Source: Fretibacterium fastidiosum (GTDB lineage Bacteria > Synergistota > Synergistia > Synergistales > Aminobacteriaceae). Taken from it: a DNA stretch of 64,000 nt. Position 1 is the first letter of the stretch; the number at the start of each line of letters is the position of its first letter. This document shows, one piece after another, positions 17,063 through 25,346 of this stretch. The notes beneath the pieces were generated by a model, which had not been told where the DNA came from, did no database searches, and saw only the letters and a list, made by a program, of their open reading frames with translations. The stretch lies in contig NZ_OZ209244.1 of NCBI RefSeq assembly GCF_964642095.1, forward strand, positions 1,984,001 through 2,048,000, given 5' to 3'. Made by a program: the position numbers and the translations under genes.

Positions 17063-17580
17063 TCTCCCTTGAGGGGAGGTGGCCCGAAGGGCCGGAGGGG
17101 TTGCTTCCCAGGTACAACGACAACCCCTCAGGCTCGCTCCTTTGGAGCTCGCCAGCCTCTCTTGCAGGGGGGCCAAATAAACCGGGGGCCTAAAAAGCGC
17201 GCTTCTTCTTTTCGCCTCCCCTGTAAGGGGAGGTGGCCCGAAGGGCCGGAGGGGTTGCTTCCCAGGTACAACAACAACCCCTCAGTCTCGCTCCTTCGGA
17301 GCTCGCCAGCCCCCCTTGCAGGGGGGCCAAATAAACCGGGGGCCTGAAAAACGCGCCTCTTCTTTTTGCCTCCCCTGAAAGGGGAGGTGCCGAACGTAGT
17401 GAGGCGGAGGGGTTGCTTCCCAGGTACAACAACAACCCCTCAGTCTCGCTCCTTCGGAGCTCGCCAGCCCCCCTTGCAGGGGGGCCAAATAAACCGGGGG
17501 CCTGAAGCGCGCCTTTTCTTTTCGCCTCCCCTGCAAGGGGAGGTGTCGAACGAAGTGAGGCGGAGGGGTCGCCTCTGAAG
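17063..17580. repeat. Tandem array of ~155-bp hairpin repeats (about 3.4 units)
   Basis: Units begin near 17063, 17213, 17367 and 17522, a period of 150-155 bases. Each starts with a CCTCCCCT-AAGGGGAGG hairpin, continues with CGGAGGGGTTGC, a ACAACAACCCCTCAG segment, the hairpin-forming CTCCTTCGGAG, and CCCCCCTTGCAGGGGGGCC, and ends in an AT-poor spacer with AAATAAACCGGGGGCCT. The last unit is partial and stops at the Rpn gene. There is no gene in this stretch. The same modules recur after the Rpn gene and inside the MITE-like elements further on. Confidence 0.9.
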
Positions 17581-17588
17581 TGGTGCGT

Positions 17589-18587
17589 TCAGTTTCCGAT
17601 CCCGACCCTCAGCGCCTCCACCTCGTCAGGGGACAGTCCGGTGAAGTCAGCCACCTGCTCGGACGAGACGCCCCGCGCCAGCATCCGCCGCGCCGTGGCG
17701 GCGATACCTTTGGCCTCGCCCTCGTTCAGGCCCTTTGCCAGCCCTCTGGCCTCACCCCTTGCCTCGCCCCTTGCCTCGCCCTCGGCGCGGGCAACTCGAC
17801 GGATCGTCTCGTCGCGCGTCATCGCGTCCCGCATTGCCTTATAGCTCACAATGTATCGCTGCCGTTCCTCCCTGCTCTGCAAAAACAGCTTCTCCAGATT
17901 CAGCGCCTCGCCGATCATCGGGTCCTTCACCATCGCCTCAGGCATCTTCTTCGCCTCCATCCCCGCAAGATACATCAGCCAGTACTCCAGACGATTCCGC
18001 GGTGTCCCATAACTCGCGTACTTCGGAACCTCAAGGTAGATCAACTTCAGGTCGTCGCTCAGCTTCTCCCCGCTCTCCACGTCGCACAGACAAAACTCGC
18101 GGCGAAAACGCTCTCCGGAAAACAGGCTGAACGCCAGAATGTGGATCGATACCGTCCGCTTCAAATCCAGGTACGAACCACCCAGGCCCATCTGAGAGGC
18201 GTGCAGCGTGCTGAGATAGTAGGCGGATCGCTGCAGGTAGTCGTTCCAGTTTCTCACCTGCACCTCAACCTCCACCTGCGTCCCGTCCGCCATGTTGGCC
18301 ACGATGTCCAGGTAGCAGTCCTTCCCCTCAACGCGTGCAGCGGAGAGCTCCCGGTTCGCGTACTCAAAATCGGTGAAGCCTGCGCTTCCGTCGGGAAACA
18401 CAAGGGCGTTCACCAGGTCCAAAAACAAGGGTTTGCGCTCCTCGCGGCCAAAAAGAAACTTAAAAAAACGATCGTTGAGGCGGTAGATTTTTCCCCGCTC
18501 CAGGTCCGCCTCGATTTGCCCTGCCGTCACAGGCCCCAACGCCGGACCGATCAGCTCACCGTTGCGCTCCCGCTCTGCGTCCTCCAT
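17589..18587 (-). CDS. Rpn-family PD-(D/E)xK nuclease / transposase-like protein
   Basis: The ATG at 18587 lies behind AGGAGGTGGGG and yields 332 residues. The Rpn (recombination-promoting nuclease, YhgA-like) pattern is clear: NDRFFKFLFG at the start, the catalytic core YLDIVANMADGTQVEVEVQV near residue 100 (Asp, then Glu-x-Gln in place of ExK), and RSAYYLSTLHASQM. A charged repeat GEARGEARGEARG near residue 275 precedes a C-terminal helical tail. Rpn proteins are DNA nucleases that raise recombination in Escherichia coli. This gene is flanked on both sides by arrays of the same hairpin repeats. Confidence 0.88.
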   Translation of the reverse strand: MEDAERERNGELIGPALGPVTAGQIEADLERGKIYRLNDRFFKFLFGREERKPLFLDLVNALVFPDGSAGFTDFEYANRELSAARVEGKDCYLDIVANMADGTQVEVEVQVRNWNDYLQRSAYYLSTLHASQMGLGGSYLDLKRTVSIHILAFSLFSGERFRREFCLCDVESGEKLSDDLKLIYLEVPKYASYGTPRNRLEYWLMYLAGMEAKKMPEAMVKDPMIGEALNLEKLFLQSREERQRYIVSYKAMRDAMTRDETIRRVARAEGEARGEARGEARGLAKGLNEGEAKGIAATARRMLARGVSSEQVADFTGLSPDEVEALRVGIGN

Positions 18588-18609
18588 GTCCCCACCTCCT
18601 CGCTACCTT

Positions 18610-18615
18610 ATTATA
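18610..18615 (-). promoter_or_regulatory. Extended -10 box for the Rpn gene
   Basis: On the minus strand TATAAT is preceded by TG at the extended -10 spacing (TGTTATAAT), 22 bases upstream of the gene. No good -35 box is seen. Confidence 0.5.
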
Positions 18616-18635
18616 ACAATTCGCTTATTGCGTTT

Positions 18636-18940
18636 TTCGCCTCCACTAAGGGGAGGGGTCGCCTTTCGCGCTCCAAAAACACCCTCCCTTCGGGGAGCCT
18701 TCCAGCAGCCGTTCGCTGGCGCTCACGGGCCGTCAGTCTCGCTCCTTTGGAGCTCGCCAGCTCCCCTTCCAGGGGGGCCAAATAAACCGAGGGGCAAAAG
18801 TGCGCCTCTTCTTTTTGCCTCCCCTGCAAGGGGAGGTGGCCCGAAGGGTCGGAGGGGTCGCCTTTCACGCCCCCAACAACCCCTCAGCCCCTGCGGGGCA
18901 GCCCCTCTTCCAGGGGGGCCTGAAAAACCGGGAGCCTAAA
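18636..18940. repeat. Second array of the same hairpin repeats
   Basis: Two modules related to the array at 17063-17580 fill this gene-free gap. The first, from about 18640, also carries the TTCGGGGAGCCTTCC and CGTTCGCTGGCGCTCACGGG pieces found in the MITE-like elements; the second starts near 18815. Each ends in a CCAGGGGGGCC hairpin and an AAACCG-GGCCT tail. The array abuts the terminator of the LRR gene. Confidence 0.88.
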
Positions 18941-18975
18941 AAACGCGCGGCCCCCGTATCGGGGGCCGCGCGTTT
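18937..18975 (-). terminator. Intrinsic terminator of the LRR surface protein gene
   Basis: Read on the minus strand, a 16-bp GC-rich stem with a 3-base loop (18941-18956 pairing with 18960-18975) is followed by a T run. It lies just beyond the stop of the LRR gene. Confidence 0.92.
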
Positions 18976-18999
18976 GTCGCGTCTGTCCTGCGCAGCGGC

Positions 19000-21063
19000 T
19001 CAGCGCCGACGCCGGATGTAGAGGGGAACGAGAGCCAGCAACGCCACCGAGCCCAGGCCCGCGGCACACCCGCCGCCGGAACTCGACTTCGGGGGCTCCG
19101 TCCCCTTCTTCATGTCCTTCAGCAGGATACCGTCGCCGTTCGTCCCCAAGCGAACCATCTTCTCCTCGCCGCCCTCCAGCCTGTAGTGCAGCGCGTCGAT
19201 CCGTGCCGTGTTCATGGCGTTTTCGGCCACCGTGCCCGTGATCTGGAGCAGGTAGCTGTGCTGCTGCGCCATTGCACGAGCGGAGGCCGCCGGGCTATCG
19301 GGAAGAAGTTTGATCCTGATTCCCTCGATCCCCAGGGCATCGATCCGGATCGAGCCCTCGATCAGGGGGACCTCTGACTTGATGGGAACCTGGACCGTCA
19401 CTTCAACTTTGCCCTGCGCGTCGGGAGTGCCCCAGAAGACCGTCCACTGCCCCGCGGAGGCCGGGATATCGACCGACGCGGGAGGATTCACGGGCGGCAC
19501 GTCCGGAGAGGTTGGCGGCACGTCCGGCTTATCCGGCGACCCGCCCGGATTGCTCGGCGACCCGCCCGGCCAGCCCGGCGACCCGCCCGGTCTGGCCTTG
19601 AACGCGACCCTCAAAGTATGATTCTCCGTCACGTTGCGGAACGTGTACTCGTAACGCGTCGCTACCAACGGGACGCTCACCGGGGCGTCGTCGACCCTCA
19701 GGGAAGCGATCGCGTAACCCGCGTCCGCCGAGACCACGAACGTCGCGTCTTTGCCCTTGGAGACGACCACGTCGCCGGACAGCGCCTCCGTGGACCCCTG
19801 ATGCGTGACCCTGCCGCGGCCGGACACGGACACCGTGATCACGTTGCCTACGATAAGGGTGACATCCATCAAGGGGGCTTTGTCATTGCTGGTAACGTAC
19901 CGATACGTCACCTTCTCCGGTTCGGCGTCAAAGGTGGCCTTGCCGCTCGTGGAGTCATAGACGGCGGGGATCGACATGCCGCCGGATAAGCCGGCGAGGC
20001 GGGTCACCTTGATGAATCCCTCCCGGGGGATGAAGGTGCCGAGATTGGCCTCATACTTGTCCCCGCGCTGCTGGAGGATCAGGTCGTCCCGCGTCTGAGC
20101 GCCCACAGTGGCACTACTGGTCAAAGGCAGCCCCTCCAGATCGAGGAACGTGAGACGGTTTCCCTGGCAATACAACGCATCCAGCCTCGTGTTCGCCTTC
20201 ACGTCCAGCGCCGTCAGCCGGTTGTTGGTGCAGTTCAGCGTTGACAGCTCCGTGTTCTTGCTCACGTCCAGCGCCGTCAGCCGGTTGTTGGTGCAGTTCA
20301 GCGTTGACAGCTCCGTGTTCTTGCTCACGTCCAGCGCCGTCAGTTGGTTGTCCGAGCAGTCCAGCTTCAGCAGGTTCGTGTTCGCCCTCACGTTCAGCTC
20401 CGTCAGCTGGTCGTTGGCGCATTTCAGCTCCCTCAGCGCCGTGTTCTTGCTCACGTCCAGCGTCGTCAGAGCGTTGCTGGCGCAAGCCAGCTCCGTCAGC
20501 GCCGTGTTCTGGCTCACGTCCAGCGACGTCAGGGCGGTGCCGGAGCAAGCCAGATCCGTCAGCGCCGTGTTCCGGCTCACGTCCAGCGTCGTCAGCGGGT
20601 TGTTGGTGCAATTCAACGTCTCTAGCTTCGTGTTCCGGCTCACGTTCAGCGACGTCAGAGCGTTGTTGTTCTCACAATGCAGCGTCTTCAGCTCCGTGTT
20701 CTCGCTCAAGTCCAGCGACGTCAGCAGGTTGTTCGTGCAATGCAGCGACGTCAGCTTCTTGTTCCCGCTCAAGTCCAGCGACGTCAGCTCCAGGTTGCTG
20801 CAAACCAGCGTCTCCAGATACGTGAAATACTCGATCCCCTTCAGGTTTTTGGCGCCAAATTCGGGTTTAACGATCATACTCTTCGCCGCTTCAATCTCCT
20901 CGGGGCTCAAAATACCGTCTGAGTTTGTGTCATGTTCCCTAACGAAGACAATGAACGCATTATCCGGGAAGTTTGTACTGTTGATCACCACGTCCGCCAG
21001 GGCCGCCCCCGGGGCAGAGGCCGCCAACAAAAACGCCGCCAACAAAACCCATAGCTTTCTCAT
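19000..21063 (-). CDS. Secreted leucine-rich-repeat protein with Synergist-CTERM-like tail
   Basis: The ATG at 21063 gives 687 residues. A signal peptide (residues 1-23) is followed by an EF-hand-like loop DTNSDGILSPEE (45-56). About twelve 21-residue LRRs of the LTALDVSKNTELSTLNCTNN type cover residues ~77-340. Beta-rich regions and a Gly-Ser-Pro/Asp-Val-Pro-Pro linker (about 500-545) follow. The tail SSSGGGCAAG plus a hydrophobic helix and RRRR matches the layout of the Synergist-CTERM sorting signal. The protein is therefore probably processed and anchored at the cell surface, where LRRs usually bind host or neighbour proteins. Two adjacent repeats are identical at DNA level. Confidence 0.88.
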   Translation of the reverse strand: MRKLWVLLAAFLLAASAPGAALADVVINSTNFPDNAFIVFVREHDTNSDGILSPEEIEAAKSMIVKPEFGAKNLKGIEYFTYLETLVCSNLELTSLDLSGNKKLTSLHCTNNLLTSLDLSENTELKTLHCENNNALTSLNVSRNTKLETLNCTNNPLTTLDVSRNTALTDLACSGTALTSLDVSQNTALTELACASNALTTLDVSKNTALRELKCANDQLTELNVRANTNLLKLDCSDNQLTALDVSKNTELSTLNCTNNRLTALDVSKNTELSTLNCTNNRLTALDVKANTRLDALYCQGNRLTFLDLEGLPLTSSATVGAQTRDDLILQQRGDKYEANLGTFIPREGFIKVTRLAGLSGGMSIPAVYDSTSGKATFDAEPEKVTYRYVTSNDKAPLMDVTLIVGNVITVSVSGRGRVTHQGSTEALSGDVVVSKGKDATFVVSADAGYAIASLRVDDAPVSVPLVATRYEYTFRNVTENHTLRVAFKARPGGSPGWPGGSPSNPGGSPDKPDVPPTSPDVPPVNPPASVDIPASAGQWTVFWGTPDAQGKVEVTVQVPIKSEVPLIEGSIRIDALGIEGIRIKLLPDSPAASARAMAQQHSYLLQITGTVAENAMNTARIDALHYRLEGGEEKMVRLGTNGDGILLKDMKKGTEPPKSSSGGGCAAGLGSVALLALVPLYIRRRR
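20201..20326. repeat. Two exact tandem 63-bp copies inside the LRR region
   Basis: Bases 20201-20263 and 20264-20326 are identical. Each encodes one 21-residue LRR of the LTALDVSKNTELSTLNCTNN type. The other repeats have diverged, so this duplication is recent. Confidence 0.92.
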
Positions 21064-21389
21064 CTTCCTTAAAAATTCCTCCTTGCCGTTTGCAATGCGT
21101 TCCGTCCGGAAGGGCTCCCCGCAGAGGAGAACACGCCGCCGGGAGGCCTCCGTCCGGAACGCCGGACCTGTACCATCGGCCCATGTAGACGCTCGTATTG
21201 CGCCTGACGATCTCGACCCTGCAATATCATACAACTATTTTGACATGCCTTGAACCCCTTTGGCAATGTTTTTGAGCGAACACGGCCTGGAATTTTTGAA
21301 CGGTCTGGCCGCGGGAAGTCGTTGCCGAATCCCGGGACGGTCGCCTTTGACCCCGCCTCAGTCTTTGGATCGAAGCGGGGTCTTCAGTT
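21064..21389. other. Gene-free leader region of the LRR gene
   Basis: No gene is seen in this ~325-base gap. It should hold the LRR gene's promoter and a leader of about 160 bases, plus the end of the next minus-strand operon. Confidence 0.5.
21226..21254 (-). promoter_or_regulatory. Candidate promoter of the LRR gene
   Basis: On the minus strand TTCAAG (21254-21249) and TATGAT (21231-21226) are 17 bases apart. The -35 match is weak. Confidence 0.4.
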
Positions 21390-21911
21390 TCACCTCCCGG
21401 CCGGTCGGGGCAGGACCTGCACGGCTTCGGGGTGGGCGGCGACGAACCGCATCAGCGCGTCGCACAGGGCCTCCACGGCGGGAGAACGGGAGACGGGCGT
21501 AAAGGGCTGGTCGCAGGGCGTTCGGGTCAGGAGCTTGTCCGTCTTGGTGAAGGTCGCGGTGACGGCAAAGCGGGCCGTGCGGTCCTCCGGCCGGTAGAAC
21601 AGGCTCACGATGCTGTAGGCCCATCGCCTGATCTTTTCGCGCTCCCTCTCGTCCCGCGTCCTCTGCAGCAGCTTGTCCCGATAACGCCAGCTGATGACGC
21701 TCTTGTAGCGGAACAGGAAGACGTCTCCGCCCTCCTGGCGCTGGATCGTCTCCGTGTCCAGGAAGTAGAGGCCCATCCGGTCGTCCTGGAACGCCGGCAG
21801 GTATCGATCCCCGTCCTGCGCCGCCGCCGCGCTCCGGCAGGCGGCGAGCGCCGCGGCCAGCGCAAGGATCAGGGAGAGCGTTTCCAGCGGATGTCGCAGC
21901 AGATCTTTCAA
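21390..21911 (-). CDS. Exported, probably lipidated, protein of unknown function
   Basis: A TTG start at 21911 overlaps the speE stop, and the product has 173 residues. The N-terminus has a hydrophobic stretch ending in LAAALAAC, a plausible lipobox, so the mature protein is probably a lipoprotein. The mature region (DDRMGLYFLDTETI, VFLFRYKSVISWRYRDKL, VSLFYRPEDRTARFAVTATF) is mixed alpha/beta with no family I recognise. Coupling to spermidine synthase may be positional only. Confidence 0.65.
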   Translation of the reverse strand: MKDLLRHPLETLSLILALAAALAACRSAAAAQDGDRYLPAFQDDRMGLYFLDTETIQRQEGGDVFLFRYKSVISWRYRDKLLQRTRDEREREKIRRWAYSIVSLFYRPEDRTARFAVTATFTKTDKLLTRTPCDQPFTPVSRSPAVEALCDALMRFVAAHPEAVQVLPRPAGR

Positions 21912-22768
21912 TTTTCGCGGATCAACTCCTCGAGAAACGGCGGCAGGATGAAGGCGGCGCGATGGATGGCGTTCGTGTACCAGCGCGTGCCGCTCACCTC
22001 CCGCAGGGGCGTGGCCGGGTCGGCCGACAGGGAGGCCGCGCCGTAGGTCCACATGCCGGACGGGTAGGTGGGGACGACGCCCCAGTACGTGCGCACCACG
22101 GGGAAGACGGCCCGCATCTCGCGGAGGGCCTGGCGCATCAGCGCCGTGTCCGTGAAGGGGGACTCCGTCAGCTCCGTCATCATGCCCCGTTCGTTCAGGA
22201 CGGCCTTCAGGTCCCGGTAGAAGGGCGACTGAAAGAGCCCCGCGGCGAAGTCCACGGGGTCGGTGCCGTCCACGATGGCGACGTCGAACCGGTCGGAGGT
22301 CGTGCGGAGGTACTCCATCGCGTCCATGCAGCGCACGTCCGCCCTGGGGTCCGAGAGCGCACAGCCGACGGTGGGCAGCCACTCCTTCGACGCAGCGATG
22401 ACGCGCTCGTCGATGTCGATGAGCGTGCACCGCTCGACGCCGGGGTGCTTCAGCACCTCCCGCAGAATGGCCCCGTCGCCGCCACCCACGATCAGGACGC
22501 GCTTCGGGTCCGGGTGGGAGCAAAGGGGCACGTGGGCCATCATCTCCGAGTAGGTGAACTCGTCCCGCTCCGTCAGCTGAAACGCCCCGTCCAGCATGAG
22601 GGTGCGGCCGTACTCCGGCGTGTCCACCACCAGGATGTCCTGCCACTTCGTTCGCTCGCGGTGCAGGACGTCCGTCACCTTCAGCGACAGGCGCAGGCCC
22701 TCGCTGCTCTCCTCCGTCAGCCACAGATCGTTCGTCCGCCTGGCTCTCGTCACGGGCGCGTCGCCCAT
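21908..22768 (-). CDS. speE: Spermidine synthase
   Basis: The ATG at 22768, 8 bases after GGAGG, gives 286 residues. The polyamine synthase pattern is complete: WQDILVVDTPEYGRTLMLDG, FTYSEMMAHVPL, RVLIVGGGDGAILREVLKH for the decarboxylated-SAM site, TLIDIDERV, and DVAIVDGTDPV with the catalytic Asp. The enzyme adds an aminopropyl group to putrescine or a similar diamine. No speD gene is nearby. Confidence 0.95.
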   Translation of the reverse strand: MGDAPVTRARRTNDLWLTEESSEGLRLSLKVTDVLHRERTKWQDILVVDTPEYGRTLMLDGAFQLTERDEFTYSEMMAHVPLCSHPDPKRVLIVGGGDGAILREVLKHPGVERCTLIDIDERVIAASKEWLPTVGCALSDPRADVRCMDAMEYLRTTSDRFDVAIVDGTDPVDFAAGLFQSPFYRDLKAVLNERGMMTELTESPFTDTALMRQALREMRAVFPVVRTYWGVVPTYPSGMWTYGAASLSADPATPLREVSGTRWYTNAIHRAAFILPPFLEELIREN

Positions 22769-22941
22769 GTCCATCCCCTCCATTCCTGGTCGTAAGATCG
22801 TTCGGGGGCGCGGCCCCCTGCGCTTGAGCGTATGGGCATAGCGTACCATGAACCGCCTGCGCCGCGCAAGCGCCGCCGGCCGGGGGCCGGCGCCTGAGCC
22901 TCCGGCCCCGCCTTCCCGATTCAATTCAAGGGGCAAGCGCC

Positions 22942-22969
22942 TTGCACGTTAAATTTGAGTTACAATAAT
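22942..22969 (+). promoter_or_regulatory. Candidate promoter for the exported-protein pair
   Basis: TTGCAC at 22942-22947 and AATAAT at 22964-22969 are separated by 16 bases in an AT-rich island. A GCCCGCC-CTG-GGCGGGC hairpin follows in the leader. Confidence 0.45.
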
Positions 22970-23034
22970 AGTGGCGTTCGATCGGTTCGGGCCCGCCCTG
23001 GCGGGCGTGGGTTTTCTCACTTGGAGGGGAGGTT

Positions 23035-23424
23035 TTGCTCTTGAGACGACAGACGCCCGGTCGGCGCGGGGCCGTGCTGTTCGCTGCGGCGCTCCTGCTG
23101 GCCCTGGCCTGCGGGACCGCGCGGGCCTTCATCCGCGAGGGCGGCATCGCGGGACGACCGGGGCTCTCCTTTCACGGGATGGCCTGCTTCTGGGGCCACC
23201 TGGACGTGAACATCACCAACGGGACGAGGGAAAACGTGATCTTCGGCGGCACGATGCTCTTCCTGGACCGCCGGAAGCGCGTCGTGGCGAGGGCGGAGAT
23301 CCTGCCGGAGCGGATCGGCCGGCGCTCCACGCGGCGCCTTCGGGGCGTCTTTACGGAGGGCAGCGGGGAAGATGCCTCCACGGCGTCGCTTCTGGTGTGG
23401 GAGTTCCGACAGAGGACTCGTTAG
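23035..23424 (+). CDS. Small exported FxLYD-like protein
   Basis: The product has about 129 residues from a TTG start at 23035 (a second TTG at 23041 is possible) behind GGAGGGGAGG. It has a signal peptide (LFAAALLLALACGTARAF) and one beta-sandwich-like domain: HLDVNITNGTRENVIFGGTMLFLDRRKRVV resembles FxLYD domains, which are small extracytoplasmic modules of unknown role. The next gene follows after 9 bases and also encodes an exported protein. Confidence 0.6.
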   Translation: MLLRRQTPGRRGAVLFAAALLLALACGTARAFIREGGIAGRPGLSFHGMACFWGHLDVNITNGTRENVIFGGTMLFLDRRKRVVARAEILPERIGRRSTRRLRGVFTEGSGEDASTASLLVWEFRQRTR

Positions 23425-23433
23425 GAGGCGGAC

Positions 23434-23976
23434 ATGAAAAGGACGAGGACCCTGGTGCTCTTCGCCGCGGCGTGTCTTGCGGTGCTGGCCGCGGGGGCTG
23501 CCGAGGCGCTCTCGAACAGCGCGGACGCCTTCATGTCCCTGCCCTTCGGCCACCCCTTCAATCGGACGAAGCTGCGCATGGAGCGGAGCGGGGCGACCGC
23601 GAAGGCCCAGGACGGGGACTACCTCTCCATGGAAGGGCTGTTTGAGGGGCGTCCGGCCCTGTTCGTCTTTTCCTTCCACGGCAGGAAGGGGCTGAAGTCC
23701 AAGGCCCTGTACCTGCAGACCGTGGGCAGGGAGGAGGATGAGCGGCTCTACACGGTGCTGATGCAGGCGTACAACGGCCGGTTCGGCAGGACGGAGGAGC
23801 GGCCCCTGCCCAACACCTGGGCGGAGGGGAAGATCATGCTGCGCTGCACCTGGACGCCGGACCGGTGGACCTCCGTTGTGCTGACCTACAACCCGGAGAC
23901 GGCGGTTCGCTTTCCGGGGCCGTCGATCAGGGACCGCCCCATTCACCTGGAGTACCGATATTCCCGATGGGACTGA
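23434..23976 (+). CDS. Exported protein of unknown function
   Basis: The 180-residue product starts MKRTRTLVLFAAACLAVLAAG, a clear signal peptide, cleaved near AAEA. The mature part has no family I recognise; it is rich in aromatic and charged residues with a probable beta-rich core (YLSMEGLFEGRPALFVFSF). It is in an operon with the FxLYD-like gene. Confidence 0.65.
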   Translation: MKRTRTLVLFAAACLAVLAAGAAEALSNSADAFMSLPFGHPFNRTKLRMERSGATAKAQDGDYLSMEGLFEGRPALFVFSFHGRKGLKSKALYLQTVGREEDERLYTVLMQAYNGRFGRTEERPLPNTWAEGKIMLRCTWTPDRWTSVVLTYNPETAVRFPGPSIRDRPIHLEYRYSRWD

Positions 23977-24068
23977 TTCTTTCCGCCGAAGAATTAGGAT
24001 AAAATAGTGTCCTGCATGAGAAAACCTGAATTTTGTGCCCTGAAGGGGCGCGTTTGGGGGCTTTGTCA

Positions 24069-25286
24069 ATGGGAAAGAAAATGAAGAACATCGGCATCAT
24101 CACGTCGGGCGGCGACTGCGGCGGGCTGAACGCCGTCGTGCGTGGCGCGGCCAAGACGGCGATGCAGCGGGGCATCGGGGCGTACATCGTCCCCAACGGC
24201 TACGCGGGGCTCTACAACCTGGTGGACTTCGACCGTCTGGTGTTCCTGGACGAGGAGCGCACGGACCACGTCAACTCCGCCTTTGCCGGCAGCGACGCCG
24301 GTCACAGCCGGGTGAAGATATCGAAGATACCGGACCCGGACAAGTACAACCGCATCCTGCTGGGACTGCGCAAGTTCAACTTGGACGGCCTGCTGATCTC
24401 AGGCGGCGACGACACGGGCAGCGTCGTGGTGGACCTGGCGGAGCACGGAATTCCCTGTGTTCACGCGCCGAAGACCATGGACCTGGACCTGCAGACCTAC
24501 TCCGTGGGCGGCGACTCCGCCATCAACAAGATCGCGCGCATCGTGGAGGACCTGAAGACGACGGGCAAGACCCACAACCGCATCATGATCGTGGAGGTCT
24601 TTGGGCGCTACGCCGGGCACACGGCGTTTCGCGGCGGCATCGCGGCCGATGCGGACTGCATCCTGATCCCTGAGATCGTGGCGGATTTCGACGCGATCTA
24701 CAAGCACCTGAAGCACTACTACATCCGGCGCATCCTGAATTCCGACGTCCATTCGGGCACCTACGTCATGGTGGTCGCCGAGGGGGTGAAGGGCGAGGAC
24801 GGAAAGTACTTCTCCGACAGCGGGGACAGCACGGACTCCTTCGGCCACGTGCGTCTGGCCGGCGCGGGGCGCTACATCCGCACGCGCCTCGAGGCGATGA
24901 TGCGGGAGGACCCCCAGATCCACCAGTTCATGAAGGTCTCCGGAATGTACGTCCCCGGAGTCTTCGAGATTCCGGAGATTCGCGAGGTCATCCCCGGCCA
25001 CATCGTGCGCAGCGGCTCCACGTCGTCCTACGACGTCAACTTCGGCAAGCAGATCGGCGCGTCGGCGGTCATCCTGCTGGACGAGGGGATCAGCGGCGTG
25101 ACGGTGGTGGAGGTCTACAAGGGGCGCATCCGCTACATGCCGACCGCTGACGCCATTGTGCCGCGTCCCGTCAGCCTCGAGGACGTCACCTTCTACGAGC
25201 AGATGGACATCTGCTTCGGCCGGACCCCGCAGCACTACGAACCGGTGATCGAGGAGCAGAAGGGCGAGGTGGAGCGCTTTTTGTAA
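24069..25286 (+). CDS. pfp: Pyrophosphate-dependent 6-phosphofructokinase
   Basis: The ATG at 24069 gives 405 residues. The phosphofructokinase fold is clear: GIITSGGDCGGLNAVVRG at the start, SGGDDTGS at about 112-119, PKTMDLDL at 134-141 with catalytic Asp138, VEVFGRYAGH, and LVVAEG-like segments. ATP-type enzymes have Gly where Asp115 stands and Gly where Lys135 stands; Asp and Lys at these places are the signature of pyrophosphate-dependent enzymes. The reaction makes fructose 1,6-bisphosphate reversibly with PPi, saving ATP in an anaerobe. A strong hairpin follows the gene. Confidence 0.9.
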   Translation: MGKKMKNIGIITSGGDCGGLNAVVRGAAKTAMQRGIGAYIVPNGYAGLYNLVDFDRLVFLDEERTDHVNSAFAGSDAGHSRVKISKIPDPDKYNRILLGLRKFNLDGLLISGGDDTGSVVVDLAEHGIPCVHAPKTMDLDLQTYSVGGDSAINKIARIVEDLKTTGKTHNRIMIVEVFGRYAGHTAFRGGIAADADCILIPEIVADFDAIYKHLKHYYIRRILNSDVHSGTYVMVVAEGVKGEDGKYFSDSGDSTDSFGHVRLAGAGRYIRTRLEAMMREDPQIHQFMKVSGMYVPGVFEIPEIREVIPGHIVRSGSTSSYDVNFGKQIGASAVILLDEGISGVTVVEVYKGRIRYMPTADAIVPRPVSLEDVTFYEQMDICFGRTPQHYEPVIEEQKGEVERFL

Positions 25287-25303
25287 CGCCTCCGTAACGG
25301 ACT

Positions 25304-25338
25304 CGAACGACAGGCCCCGATCCGGGGCCTGTCGTTCG
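25304..25338 (+). terminator. Hairpin terminator after PPi-phosphofructokinase
   Basis: A perfect 16-bp stem (25304-25319 with 25323-25338) and a 3-base loop is followed by CTTTCC. The T run is poor, but the stem is very stable. Confidence 0.8.
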
Positions 25339-25346
25339 CTTTCCTG

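Noticed and set aside
17580..18800. A 401-codon plus-strand frame over the Rpn gene
   Set aside because: The minus-strand Rpn protein has clear nuclease motifs, a start with a ribosome binding site and an extended -10; the plus frame has none.
20201..20660. Regularly spaced repeats that could suggest a CRISPR array
   Set aside because: The period is 63 bp, the repeats are coding and in frame, and there are no constant repeat plus unique spacer pairs or cas genes.
20108..21253. A 381-codon plus-strand frame rich in Ser, Val and Phe
   Set aside because: It is antisense to the LRR repeats; its apparent repeats mirror the 63-bp LRR unit.
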